From: Promethearchaeota archaeon
GTDB taxonomy: Archaea; Asgardarchaeota; Lokiarchaeia; Sigyniarchaeales; SOKP01
Length of the DNA: 64,000 bases
Direction: 5' to 3'
Assembly: GCA_016839745.1 (NCBI GenBank)
Contig: JAEOTS010000122.1
Span: forward strand, 1 to 64,000
Part shown: positions 9,006 to 18,003 of the stretch, one piece after another
Numbering within the stretch: position 1 is the first letter of the stretch
How the letters are laid out: every line of letters starts with the position of its first letter
Made by a program: the position numbers and the translations under genes
Notes under the pieces: model-generated
What the model saw: only the letters and a program-made list of their open reading frames with translations
Told to the model about the DNA's origin: nothing
Database searches by the model: none

Positions 9006-10229
9006 ATGGGTTTTATAACCAAAGTAGCAATTAAGAAAATCAAAAATGAAGATGTGAAAACAGCTGTTTTTTCAGCACTTGAACTTATTAATGCTCAACA
9101 ATTAATGCAAAAAAATAATATGGTAGTGTTACTAAAACCGAATGTCTTAATGGGTAAGCCAGCTGAGAGAGCAGTTAATACTCATCCCGAAGTTGTCCGA
9201 GCTGTTATTCAATGGGTAAAACAATTCAATCCATCAAAAATTTACGTAAGTGATTCTGCTGGGGGTCAAAAACCCGGTTTTACAGAAGCAGCCATGAAAG
9301 AAAGTGGTATTCAGGATATTTGCGTAGAAGAAGGAGCAATTTGCGTACCTTTTGAACAAACTGAACGTGAAATTTATGAAGTCAAAGATGCTCTTGAATT
9401 GAAAGAGATATCGAGTTCTCGTTTGATTAGGGAAGCAGATTTGATCATTAACATTCCTAAAATTAAAACCCATGGGCAATGCACCTTAACTTGTTGTATC
9501 AAAAATATGTTTGGGACCGTGCTTCTAGCAAATAAAGCTAAAACCCATGCTCAAGCAGCAATTTTGGAGCGATTTTGTTCGGCATTAGTAGACATATATT
9601 CTGTGTCTAAACCGCAGTTAACAGTTATAGATGGCTACTATTGTATGGAAGGTCAAGGTCCTTCTAGTGGCGATGTAGTTAAGTTGGATATAATTCTAGC
9701 AGGATATGACGGTGTTGCTCTAGACAGTACTGTATGTAAAATAATTGGATTTGATCCAGAGGAAATATTATATTTAGAAAAAGCTGAAAAGAAGAATTTA
9801 GGAACCACTGAATCAGAAAATATAGAAATTCTTGGTGAGACTATTGATTCTGTTTATCGAAAATTTAAGCGTCCAAAATTTCGACCAATCTCGATGCCTT
9901 TACCAAGGTGGTTGGCAGATTATATTGGAAAGACCATATTTCGAGCTAAAGTAAAGTTTGATGCTAAAAAATGTAAATTGTGCGCTACTTGCTGGACTAA
10001 TTGCCCAGTTAATGCAATTACACCACCAATTGATATAAAAAAAGGAAATATTCCAAAATGGGATAGTAAGAAGTGCATAACCTGTTTCTGTTGTGTTGAA
10101 TTATGTCCTCACGAAGCAGTCAAATTTAAAATTAACTATATCAAAAACGCTGCATTTTCATGGATGGGTTTAGGTTTTGTCGTATTCTTAGCATTGATTA
10201 CTATGCTTATTCTATGGCTTCTTCCATAA
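9006..10229 (+). CDS. DUF362 protein with 2[4Fe-4S] ferredoxin domain and C-terminal membrane anchor
   Basis: 407 residues. Residues 1 to about 290 are a DUF362 domain (VVLLKPNVLMGKPAERAVNT, LINIPKIKTHGQCTLT, KNMFG). Residues about 318-372 form a bacterial-type ferredoxin with C323/C326/C329/C333 and C357/C360/C363/C367, which would bind two [4Fe-4S] clusters. Residues about 383-406 are one hydrophobic helix, so the protein is probably anchored with its clusters in the cytoplasm. DUF362-ferredoxin proteins are common in anaerobes; their reaction is unknown. A single redox role near the membrane is the safe inference. It follows the oxidoreductase pair by 69 bases. Confidence 0.88.
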   Translation: MGFITKVAIKKIKNEDVKTAVFSALELINAQQLMQKNNMVVLLKPNVLMGKPAERAVNTHPEVVRAVIQWVKQFNPSKIYVSDSAGGQKPGFTEAAMKESGIQDICVEEGAICVPFEQTEREIYEVKDALELKEISSSRLIREADLIINIPKIKTHGQCTLTCCIKNMFGTVLLANKAKTHAQAAILERFCSALVDIYSVSKPQLTVIDGYYCMEGQGPSSGDVVKLDIILAGYDGVALDSTVCKIIGFDPEEILYLEKAEKKNLGTTESENIEILGETIDSVYRKFKRPKFRPISMPLPRWLADYIGKTIFRAKVKFDAKKCKLCATCWTNCPVNAITPPIDIKKGNIPKWDSKKCITCFCCVELCPHEAVKFKINYIKNAAFSWMGLGFVVFLALITMLILWLLP

Positions 10230-10414
10230 AACCTTAGGTTTTCTATTTTTTTCATGAGTTGATTTCTAGGTCTAGAAGATTATAATGGCTTATATAAATC
10301 TATTCTAAGGTTTAATTTTCGATATAGATATAAAAAAATGATTACTTGAAAATCTTTTAAAGCTTTAAGGCTAATATATAATATCCTTAAAAAAATGTTT
10401 GACAATATGATAAA

Positions 10415-11806
10415 ATGAAGTTCACTGTATTAAATGGGAGTCCTAAAGGCGCTGAGAGCGTCACCATGCAGTATATCTTATACATTAAGAAAAAGCATCC
10501 AGAACATGAATATGATATAATAAATATCGCACAGACAATTAAGAAGATCGAAAGTGATGAAAATAGATTCAAAGACATTATACACCGGGTGCAAGAATCA
10601 GATGGTGTAATATGGGGTTTTCCATTATATGTAATGTTAGTTTGCTCACAATATAAGCGATTTATTGAATTAGTTTTCGAAAAGAATGCAGAAGCAGCCT
10701 TCGAAAATAAATATACAATTGTCATATCGACTTCTATCCATTTCTACGACCACACTGCCCAGAATTATATGCAAAGTATCTGCGATGACTTAAAGATGAA
10801 GTATGTAGGTAACTTCCCTGCAGACAGTTGGGACCTTCTTTGGCCAAAGCGACGAGCAAGATGGCTATTATTCGCTGAAGAATTTATAAACCACATTGAA
10901 AATAATTTTCCAACCTCAAGACACTATGCTCCTTTAAATCTGAGAGATTTCAAATATACTCCTAGTGAAATTACAGATGATTCGAAGAAAATTGATACAC
11001 TTGGTAAGAAAATTCTAGTTGTTAGTGATGAAACTGATAAAAACACTAACATAGGAAAAATGTTAAAAAGATTCAGAGATTCTTTTTCTGATGAGATCGA
11101 AATCATAAATTTAAATGACATCGATATTAAAGGTGGATGCATATCATGTTTGCAATGTGGATACGATCATAAATGCTCTTATTTGGGAAAGGATGGTTTT
11201 ATTGATTTCTGGGAAAATATGGTAATGACCAAGGATATTCTTGTTTTTGCGGGTGTTATTAAAGATAGGTATTTATCATCAAGATGGAAAATGGTTCAAG
11301 ATCGGGCTTTTTACATGACTCACACACCTACTTTGATAGGAAAACAGATGGGTTATATTGTCTCTGGACCTTTAAGTCAAATTCCAAACCTTTCTGAGAT
11401 GTTTCAGGGTCATATAGAACTACAAGGCTCAAATTTAGTAGATATTATAACTGACGAATTTGGGACATCAGAAGAGATTGATGCTTTACTTCTCGATTTT
11501 GCTAGAAGATTAGTTACATTTTCCAACACCGATTATTTTAAACCTTTAACCTTTTTAGGAGAAGGAGGAAGAAAAATATTCCGTGATGATATCTATGGGA
11601 GAAATCGATTTGTTTTTATGGCTGATCACGAATATTACGAAAAACATGGTTTCTATAACACTTTTCCGCAAAATGATGAGCGTGCAAAAAAAATGAATGA
11701 AAAATTAATTCCACTAATGAAAATTGATAAAGTTAGAACTAAAATTAATATGAAAAAAGAATTTTTACGCCCTTTCTTAAGGGTTCTTGAAGATCCAAAT
11801 AAATAA
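10415..11806 (+). CDS. tandem flavodoxin-fold protein, C-terminal half with iron-sulfur flavoprotein Cys motif
   Basis: 463 residues made of two flavodoxin-like halves. The first (1 to about 165) has FTVLNGSPKG at the FMN phosphate site and GVIWGFPLYVMLV in the middle. The second (about 196-350) begins KKILVVSDETDKNTNIG and contains C242, C245, C248 and C254, a CX2CX2CX5C pattern that matches the compact [4Fe-4S] motif of archaeal iron-sulfur flavoproteins (Isf). The first half lacks these Cys. The protein is probably a cytoplasmic electron carrier or reductase. A large intergenic gap (185 bases) separates it from the ferredoxin gene. Confidence 0.85.
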   Translation: MKFTVLNGSPKGAESVTMQYILYIKKKHPEHEYDIINIAQTIKKIESDENRFKDIIHRVQESDGVIWGFPLYVMLVCSQYKRFIELVFEKNAEAAFENKYTIVISTSIHFYDHTAQNYMQSICDDLKMKYVGNFPADSWDLLWPKRRARWLLFAEEFINHIENNFPTSRHYAPLNLRDFKYTPSEITDDSKKIDTLGKKILVVSDETDKNTNIGKMLKRFRDSFSDEIEIINLNDIDIKGGCISCLQCGYDHKCSYLGKDGFIDFWENMVMTKDILVFAGVIKDRYLSSRWKMVQDRAFYMTHTPTLIGKQMGYIVSGPLSQIPNLSEMFQGHIELQGSNLVDIITDEFGTSEEIDALLLDFARRLVTFSNTDYFKPLTFLGEGGRKIFRDDIYGRNRFVFMADHEYYEKHGFYNTFPQNDERAKKMNEKLIPLMKIDKVRTKINMKKEFLRPFLRVLEDPNK

Positions 11807-11832
11807 TTAACATGTAAAGCGAAGGAATAATA

Positions 11833-12027
11833 ATGGCGTGGGGAGGCTCGTTAAACAAGGAGGGTTCCGATCACCTAAGAAATTTAAGAGAAGCTGATAG
11901 CGTAGTAAAGTTCCTTGAAGAATTAAAGCGAAAACTAAACGATAAGGAAAAACAAAAAGTATCAGAGACGATCAATATTATAGTGGAACATTACACTAAA
12001 GAGTCTAAGAATGAATCCTTAGATTGA
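11833..12027 (+). CDS. small hypothetical helical protein
   Basis: 64 residues, charged, with one long predicted helix (about residues 22-55, EADSVVKFLEELKRKLNDKE). No family recognised. It lies 26 bases after the double flavodoxin gene, and GAAGGA stands seven bases before the ATG, which supports translation. The 3' end overlaps the convergent protease gene by nine bases. It may be a small partner of the flavodoxin protein, by position only. Confidence 0.55.
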   Translation: MAWGGSLNKEGSDHLRNLREADSVVKFLEELKRKLNDKEKQKVSETINIIVEHYTKESKNESLD

Positions 12028-12591
12028 TTTAATTAATTCCTTAATTATTTTTATTAGTTTATCTGCTTCAACTTTTAGTGTTCTCGTTAAATTTATTTCG
12101 AAGAAAGGTAGATCGATATTAATAGAACGTTCTTCAAGAGTTAAAGAGTCTTCTTTGTAAAGTTTTAAATCTTTAAATCCCTCTAAGCTTTCAGGAACAA
12201 AACCAATCATAAAAACATTCAAATTGGGTAATTTTTCTACAATTAAATCAATTACAATGTGGACGGGGATTGTATGAGTAGAAATTGGCACATATTCCTT
12301 AATAACCTCACGCTCCAATATAGTTATCGTTCCCGGTGGTTTCTTTACAGTACATGTATCAATAAGGATTAGGCACTCTGGTTTGAAATTAACAACATCA
12401 TCAATTCTAGCCATGGGATCTGTTCCTGCGTTTATGAATAGAAATTTTTCTTTATCGGAAAAAGATAGAAGTTCACTAATAATATAAGGTCCAACACCGT
12501 CATCACTTAGTTTCTCTTCTCCAATCCCCATAAAAACTATACTTTTAACTCCGCTAAGTCTATTTAAAAGTAAGGCGTTAAAATCTCCCAT
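12019..12591 (-). CDS. hydrogenase maturation protease (HycI/HybD family)
   Basis: These nickel-dependent endopeptidases trim the C-terminus of [NiFe]-hydrogenase large subunits. The sequence shows VFMGIGEEKLSDDGVGPYI near the N-terminus, LILIDTC in the middle and the His region STHTIPVHI, the three places that hold the nickel ligands in the family. I use the Met at 12591 (MGDFNALLLNRL, about 190 residues) because the 24 residues before it in the longer frame look non-coding and the shorter start fits family length. No hydrogenase gene is in the window, so its target must be encoded elsewhere. Confidence 0.85.
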   Translation of the reverse strand: MGDFNALLLNRLSGVKSIVFMGIGEEKLSDDGVGPYIISELLSFSDKEKFLFINAGTDPMARIDDVVNFKPECLILIDTCTVKKPPGTITILEREVIKEYVPISTHTIPVHIVIDLIVEKLPNLNVFMIGFVPESLEGFKDLKLYKEDSLTLEERSINIDLPFFEINLTRTLKVEADKLIKIIKELIKSI

Positions 12592-12707
12592 AAGTAAATT
12601 ATTAATTATTTGTTTGAAAATTAATTTTTGTGTTTCAAAAAAAAAGTATATATGTGTTAACATAGAGATAAAATTACAATAAAAATTTAATTAATAAAAA
12701 GTGATAA

Positions 12708-14069
12708 ATGTTGTCAGATAACAGAAAAGATAGATTAAGTTCTCGTAATCTATGGGGATATGCAATTGGGGCAATCCCTGCAGGATTATTGGCGTATGTG
12801 TTTAGTCTCAAGTATGTGGAACTATTTTACGATGATTTACAATTACAACCAATGTTATTCATTATAGGGCAAGTTATATATATGACTATAAATGCTTTAA
12901 ATGACCCATTATCCGGTCAATTGTCTGATCGTACAAATCGTAAGAGATGGGGAAGTCGTAGAATAATCTACATTAAATATGGCGCACCAATTTGGGCTCT
13001 AACCTTTTTACTTGTGTGGTTTCCATGGAGTTTTGATGATCAAATTGTTATATTTGTTCATTATGTCATAAGTATATGCTTATTTGATACACTTCTTACT
13101 CTAGTAGTTCTAGTTTGGATGGCTTTATTACCAGAAATGACTTCGGATCTTGATCAGAGAAATAAAGGAAATTTTCTATCATTAGTATTTGGTGCAATAT
13201 TCGTCGTTCCATTTTTCCTAATTCTTGGAGACATGAAGCCTACTTCTCAGAGTTTTCAAGTCTTAATGATAATAATAGCTATAGTATCAACTATTTTTCT
13301 ATGGCTCACAGCATATTTGTGCGAGGAAAAACCAGAGTATCAAAAAGATAAATCATTTACATTATGGAAATCAGTAAAAGAAACATTAAAACTAAGATCA
13401 TTCTTGATCTTTATAGGATTTAACTTTTGTAGTGTCTTCCTTACCTCAATAGGCTTGAGTTATTTATTTCTCTGGAGTTTTATTCTTGGTGCGGGAGCAA
13501 CCTATATCTATTTTGGAATATATATTATTGTAGGTTATGGATCAAATATCCTATGTATGAGATTACGTCCTAAATGGGGCACAAAGAAGATTATATTGAG
13601 GTTCGGAATAATAAGGGTAATAGGTTTAATCATATCATTTATAACATTAATTCTTATTCAAAATTCATTGATTGCTATTGTTGGTCTCATAATCTCAACT
13701 TTTTTTGGGGGGTATAGTGTATTTATTGTTCCTATAATGTACTTATCTGCGGATGAAGATGAAATCAATCACGAAACCCGTAGAGAAGGAATGTTTTTAG
13801 GAATGAATGCTCTTTTTACAAAACCAGCAGCGAGTTTGGGACCAATTATAGCGACAATAATATTGGAACTATACCTTTATGCCCCTGGATCAGAGATTCA
13901 ATCACCTACCACATTAATTGGAATAGATATTTTGTTCTTACTTATACCAGCAATCGTTACCGCAATTAGTCTAATCTTTATGTATTTCTATCCACTCCAC
14001 GGCGAAAAACTAAATGATATGAGAGAAAAATTAGAAGTCATCCATAATGCAAAAAAACAGAAGATTTGA
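12708..14069 (+). CDS. MFS transporter, GPH (glycoside-pentoside-hexuronide) cation symporter-like
   Basis: 453 residues with about 12 hydrophobic helices. The stretch INALNDPLSGQLSDRTNRKR with the following WGSRRIIYI motif is the MelB-type loop between helices 2 and 3, including the Asp used for cation coupling. A second MelB-like region, MSADE-type YLSADEDEINHETRREGMF, lies near residue 345. The family imports sugars or related solutes with Na+ or H+; the substrate is not readable. GTGAT stands three bases before the ATG. It is followed by a T-tract, and no sugar-metabolism gene is adjacent. Confidence 0.85.
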   Translation: MLSDNRKDRLSSRNLWGYAIGAIPAGLLAYVFSLKYVELFYDDLQLQPMLFIIGQVIYMTINALNDPLSGQLSDRTNRKRWGSRRIIYIKYGAPIWALTFLLVWFPWSFDDQIVIFVHYVISICLFDTLLTLVVLVWMALLPEMTSDLDQRNKGNFLSLVFGAIFVVPFFLILGDMKPTSQSFQVLMIIIAIVSTIFLWLTAYLCEEKPEYQKDKSFTLWKSVKETLKLRSFLIFIGFNFCSVFLTSIGLSYLFLWSFILGAGATYIYFGIYIIVGYGSNILCMRLRPKWGTKKIILRFGIIRVIGLIISFITLILIQNSLIAIVGLIISTFFGGYSVFIVPIMYLSADEDEINHETRREGMFLGMNALFTKPAASLGPIIATIILELYLYAPGSEIQSPTTLIGIDILFLLIPAIVTAISLIFMYFYPLHGEKLNDMREKLEVIHNAKKQKI

Positions 14070-14098
14070 AATTAATTCAGATTAAAGATTTTAGTTAA

Positions 14099-14109
14099 TT
14101 TTTTTTTTT
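14099..14109 (+). terminator. oligo-T terminator after the GPH-type transporter
   Basis: Eleven consecutive T residues lie 30 bases after the transporter stop codon, with a second T-run just before the next gene. This is a probable archaeal intrinsic terminator. Confidence 0.45.
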
Positions 14110-14128
14110 ACTCTACTATTTTTTTATT

Positions 14129-15010
14129 ATGGAAATTTTAAAAGGGAAAACCATAGTAATCACAGGTAGTGGAAGAGGCATTGGAAAATCTGTTGCTCTT
14201 GCTTGTGCTAAAGAAGGTGCTAATGTTTGTCTTACGGCCAGAACGCTTGATGAATTAAATGAAGTTAAAGACGAAATTATTAAATTGGGTACTAAAGTTA
14301 GGGTTTTAGTTAAAACTGCAGATGTTACAAAATATGAAGAAATTGAGAGCGCGTTTAAGGCATTTTATGAAGATTTGGGAGAATTTAACGGAGTAATTGC
14401 CAATGCAGGCTATTCACGGATGTGGGATAGTCATGATTTTGACAGTAATAAATTTTCTGAGATAATTAATATAAATGTGTCAGGCGTGTTTTTTACATTC
14501 AAAGCAGCTTTTTCTTATTTAAAGAAAGATAACAAGAGCGATAAAGCAAGATTTATTATAACTGGAAGCGCTGCTTTCACCAATCCTATGCCAAGATTCG
14601 CAGCTTATACCGCAAGTAAGTATGCTGTCGTAGGATTGCAGAATTCTCTTGCTCTAGAGTATAAGAAGGAGAATATTAATTTCAACATGATTCTGCCCAC
14701 TATGGTAGACACTCGAATGGCGAGAGGTAGGAAAGCTGGAGATGGCAATAAGCCTCCGAACGTTATGAATCCTCAAGAGCTTAATCAATATTACATATTT
14801 CTTCTGAGCGATGATGCATATAGGACTGATAACGCTCTAATATTTATTAACGATTTCGAGGAAGTTAAGAAGTTTTTATCCGAAGCTCCTCCCGGAAAGA
14901 GTGAGAGTTGGGATGTTTTTAAGGATTATCTAGAAGAAAACGCTCCGAATATATATTCCAATGTTAAAAAACTAGGAAAACTAGTCGATTTTATAATAAA
15001 AACATCCTAA
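14129..15010 (+). CDS. short-chain dehydrogenase/reductase (SDR)
   Basis: 293 residues. The classical SDR features are all present: TGSGRGIGKS near residue 11 for NAD(P) binding, NAG after GVIA, Ser in FIITGSAAF, and the catalytic YTASK motif. The last 60 residues, beyond the usual 250-residue core, form a helical C-terminal extension (FLSEAPPGKSESWDVFKDYL). The substrate cannot be predicted. It is separated from its neighbours by about 60 and 95 bases, so it may be transcribed on its own. Confidence 0.9.
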   Translation: MEILKGKTIVITGSGRGIGKSVALACAKEGANVCLTARTLDELNEVKDEIIKLGTKVRVLVKTADVTKYEEIESAFKAFYEDLGEFNGVIANAGYSRMWDSHDFDSNKFSEIININVSGVFFTFKAAFSYLKKDNKSDKARFIITGSAAFTNPMPRFAAYTASKYAVVGLQNSLALEYKKENINFNMILPTMVDTRMARGRKAGDGNKPPNVMNPQELNQYYIFLLSDDAYRTDNALIFINDFEEVKKFLSEAPPGKSESWDVFKDYLEENAPNIYSNVKKLGKLVDFIIKTS

Positions 15011-15104
15011 TGGTATTTTTACTGGTGTAAAAATCTACTCATATAGCCTCTTTCACTTAAAGAATTAAATTCTTTAATTATTGTGTGTTTTGATAGTATA
15101 GAAC

Positions 15105-15713
15105 ATGAACGAAATATCGAATGAAAAAGCAGAGAAATCTCAATTTGAAGGAATTATTGAGAATGGAAATGTAATAATTTCTAACAAGGAAGGCATTGAA
15201 GAATTTTATAATAACTCCTACATCGGTACTTTAGATAAAAATAGTGATAATGAAGAAATTTTGATTTTAGGACCAGTAGAAGTTTTATTATTATGTGAGA
15301 GACATCGTATCCTATTATATTCAAATAATAATAAAGAAGACGACAACTTATACGATTTTGAGGGTTTATTGACATACTTCACACAATTTGACGATCGCCT
15401 ATGGCAAAAATATATTATATACATGGATTTGCGGAAGAGAGGTTATATCGTTCGAGACGGATATGGAGAAGGTATTGATTTTCGAGTTTATAAGAGAGGG
15501 GCTGATTTTGAAAAAGATTCAGCAAAATTTCTAATATATCCTGTTTTTGAGGGTTATCCAATAGATTTGAAGGAGCTTGACAAAATGTCTCGGGTAGCCA
15601 TGAGCTCACGAAAAGATCTTGTCGTAGCTACTGTTGATAGGTTGAGTAAACCAATATATTATAGCGTAAATAAATTTGAAATTATGAATAAGGTAGAAAA
15701 AAGCGAAGATTAA
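15105..15713 (+). CDS. tRNA intron endonuclease (EndA-like) subunit with catalytic His replaced
   Basis: 202 residues with an N-terminal domain (1 to about 95) and a C-terminal nuclease domain. The nuclease signatures MDLRKRGYIVRDGYGEGIDF, RVYKRG and SSRKDLVVATVD are clear. Aligned by motif to the M. jannaschii enzyme (Tyr115, His125, Lys156), Tyr129 and Lys170 are kept but the His position is Asp138 (EKDSAKFLI in place of HSxYLV). It may therefore be the structural subunit of a two-subunit enzyme, or an altered catalyst. Its stop codon is one base before the PIN-ATPase ATG, so the two genes form an operon. Confidence 0.85.
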   Translation: MNEISNEKAEKSQFEGIIENGNVIISNKEGIEEFYNNSYIGTLDKNSDNEEILILGPVEVLLLCERHRILLYSNNNKEDDNLYDFEGLLTYFTQFDDRLWQKYIIYMDLRKRGYIVRDGYGEGIDFRVYKRGADFEKDSAKFLIYPVFEGYPIDLKELDKMSRVAMSSRKDLVVATVDRLSKPIYYSVNKFEIMNKVEKSED

Positions 15714-15714
15714 G

Positions 15715-17376
15715 ATGCCTAATAAATTTGCTTGTGACACATCAGTAATTTTCAATGGTATTATTTTGAATTTAATAATCGATGGCGATTTAGGAGGAAA
15801 GCCAGAAATTTATGTCTCCAATGTTGTCGTAGCGGAAGTTGAATATCGAACTAATGTTCAAAAAGAAATTGGTTACTATGGCCTAAATGTGCTCAAAGAA
15901 TTAAGAAAGTTAAATAACGAGGAAAAAATAACTCTTCATATTGTGGGAAAACGCCCTACTAGAGAGGAGATAAAAATGAGCCCTGGAGGAGAACTTGATG
16001 CACTTATTAGAAAATCAGCTTTAGAACACAATGCATCCTTGATTACAGCAGATAGAATACAAGGAGATGTTGGTATTTTTGAGGGGCTTGAAGTTATGTA
16101 CGCGAAAGAAAAAGGGATTCCTATAAAAACTGAACCGCTCTCGCTTAAGTTGCTTGATTACTTTGACGAGACTACTATGAGCGTACATCTTAAACAAGGG
16201 TTACCCCCTTATGCTAAGAAAGGTAGCCCAGGAAATTGGTTTCTGGAAAAAATAGGAGATGAACAATTATCTGCCAAATTAATAGAGGAAATTGCTATCG
16301 AAATAATAGAAATGGTCAGAGAGGACGAGCATTCCTTCGTCGAGATTGAAAAAATTGGTGCCGTTGTTGCTCAATTAAGAGAATTTAGAATCGTAATAAC
16401 ACGCCCTCCATTTTCAAATGATGTTGAAATTACAGCTGTGCACCCTCTTGTTACTCTTTCATTAGGAGATTATGCCATTGATGCTCGACTTCATAAAAGA
16501 TTAGAAAAAGCTGAAGGAATTTTAGTAGCGGGAGCTCCAGGGGCTGGAAAAAGCACTTTTTCAGCGGCTTTAGCCAATTTTTATTTAGAACAGGGTAAAG
16601 TCGTAAAAACATTAGAAAGCGTTCGAGATTTGCAGGTAAAAGAAGAAATCACGCAATATACTAAATTAGAAGGGAGTCTTGAAAATTCTGCTGATATTTT
16701 ACTGTTAGTAAGACCTGATTTTACTATTTTTGACGAAGTACGCACAACTAAAGATTTTCAAATTTACGCTGATTTTCGCCTTTCTGGTGTGGGTATGGTT
16801 GGAGTTGTTCATTCGTCGTCTGCTATCGACGCAATTCAGAGATTTATCGGCCGAATTGAACTTGGAATGCTCCCTTCAATAATAGATACAATTGTATTTA
16901 TTAAGGGTGGAGATATATCTACTGTATTAATTATTAAAATGACGGTAAAAGTTCCACATGGATTTAGAGATAAAGATTTGGCAAGACCTGTGGTTGAAGT
17001 CAGAGATTTTAAAACTGACCGCCTTGCTTACGAGATTTATTCTTTCGGTCAGGACATAGTAATTAACCCGATAAATCCAATTGGCCATACAAGTTCTTTT
17101 GATTCGAAAGAACAATATAGGTTAGATAAATTTAGTAGAAGGAGAAAAGAAAAACGAATTGAGTTAGATATTGAAATCACTAAACAGAAAGTAATTCTTA
17201 AAGCAAGTCCTGAATACGCTAGTAGCAATATTATTGTTTTTTCTAACGGTCAAGAAATTTTTACAGGTTCCTTGAGTCGCTCTAGCATCATAACTCTCTC
17301 TCTTTCAAACAAAGAAGGAAGAAGAGTTCTTAAAGAATATGATAGAAATAAAAATTTTTATGGAATTTTAAAATAA
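15715..17376 (+). CDS. PIN domain-ATPase-KH protein (PilT/COG1855 type)
   Basis: 553 residues. Residues 1 to about 135 are a PIN nuclease-like domain (ACDTSVIFNG with Asp8, GGELDALIRKSA, SLITADRI). Residues about 225-450 are a type II/IV secretion-like ATPase with Walker A GAPGAGKST at 273-281 and FDEVRTTKDF as the Walker B region. The last 70 residues fit a KH-like RNA-binding domain. This architecture is typical of archaeal COG1855 proteins, whose function is not settled; RNA processing is likely. Tight coupling to the tRNA endonuclease gene supports that idea. Confidence 0.9.
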   Translation: MPNKFACDTSVIFNGIILNLIIDGDLGGKPEIYVSNVVVAEVEYRTNVQKEIGYYGLNVLKELRKLNNEEKITLHIVGKRPTREEIKMSPGGELDALIRKSALEHNASLITADRIQGDVGIFEGLEVMYAKEKGIPIKTEPLSLKLLDYFDETTMSVHLKQGLPPYAKKGSPGNWFLEKIGDEQLSAKLIEEIAIEIIEMVREDEHSFVEIEKIGAVVAQLREFRIVITRPPFSNDVEITAVHPLVTLSLGDYAIDARLHKRLEKAEGILVAGAPGAGKSTFSAALANFYLEQGKVVKTLESVRDLQVKEEITQYTKLEGSLENSADILLLVRPDFTIFDEVRTTKDFQIYADFRLSGVGMVGVVHSSSAIDAIQRFIGRIELGMLPSIIDTIVFIKGGDISTVLIIKMTVKVPHGFRDKDLARPVVEVRDFKTDRLAYEIYSFGQDIVINPINPIGHTSSFDSKEQYRLDKFSRRRKEKRIELDIEITKQKVILKASPEYASSNIIVFSNGQEIFTGSLSRSSIITLSLSNKEGRRVLKEYDRNKNFYGILK

Positions 17377-17407
17377 GACTATATTTCTATAAAAAACTTC
17401 AATTCAA

Positions 17408-17788
17408 TTATTTGGCTAATGCATTTCGAGCTCTTTTTATGTCATCAACTCCAATAACTAACTTATTATGTTCAGCTTGATAGATTAGGTCAATATTAAC
17501 ACCAACATTGCCTATTTTACGGGCCATCTTCCCACCAGATCCGGGTTTTCCTGCAATATGACCAATATCCATGACAAGCACCTCACGTACAGCACTTACT
17601 TTAAAACCTGCTGATTCGAGTACATACTGAGCAACAGTTTCATCTTGAACCAAAATATGAATGACACCTTCATCATTAAGAGGAATTCCACATAAACCTT
17701 CCATATTTATCCCATTTTTGCCTAGAATCTCTCCCATATCAGCTAGTGCTCCCGGTCTATTTTCCAAAATAACAGCTATATCTTTCAT
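17408..17788 (-). CDS. tandem ACT-domain protein
   Basis: 126 residues holding two ACT units. The first begins MKDIAVILENRPGALADMGE and the second uses GKMARKIGNVGVNIDLIYQA. Such free-standing ACT pairs usually bind amino acids and regulate enzymes or transcription. No amino-acid biosynthesis gene is next to it. It is convergent with the PIN-ATPase gene, 31 bases apart. Confidence 0.85.
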   Translation of the reverse strand: MKDIAVILENRPGALADMGEILGKNGINMEGLCGIPLNDEGVIHILVQDETVAQYVLESAGFKVSAVREVLVMDIGHIAGKPGSGGKMARKIGNVGVNIDLIYQAEHNKLVIGVDDIKRARNALAK

Positions 17789-18003
17789 TTTATGTTTTCT
17801 CTTTTTTTTATTTATTTTTTTTATAAATTTGATTCTTTGGTGATTTTTTCCTAATGCTTAATTATGTCATCTCAATATTTAAGTTTTCTTTTGAAATTAC
17901 ATCAGATTAGATATTTTACCCCTTAAATGCTAAATATAAAGAGTTTGATATTTTTAATATCAATTTTGCTCGAATTTATCATAATTATAATCTGAAACAA
18001 AAA

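Noticed and set aside
9234..9479. Opposite-strand ORF inside the DUF362-ferredoxin gene
   Set aside because: It is a shadow of a strongly supported gene, without ribosome site or protein family.
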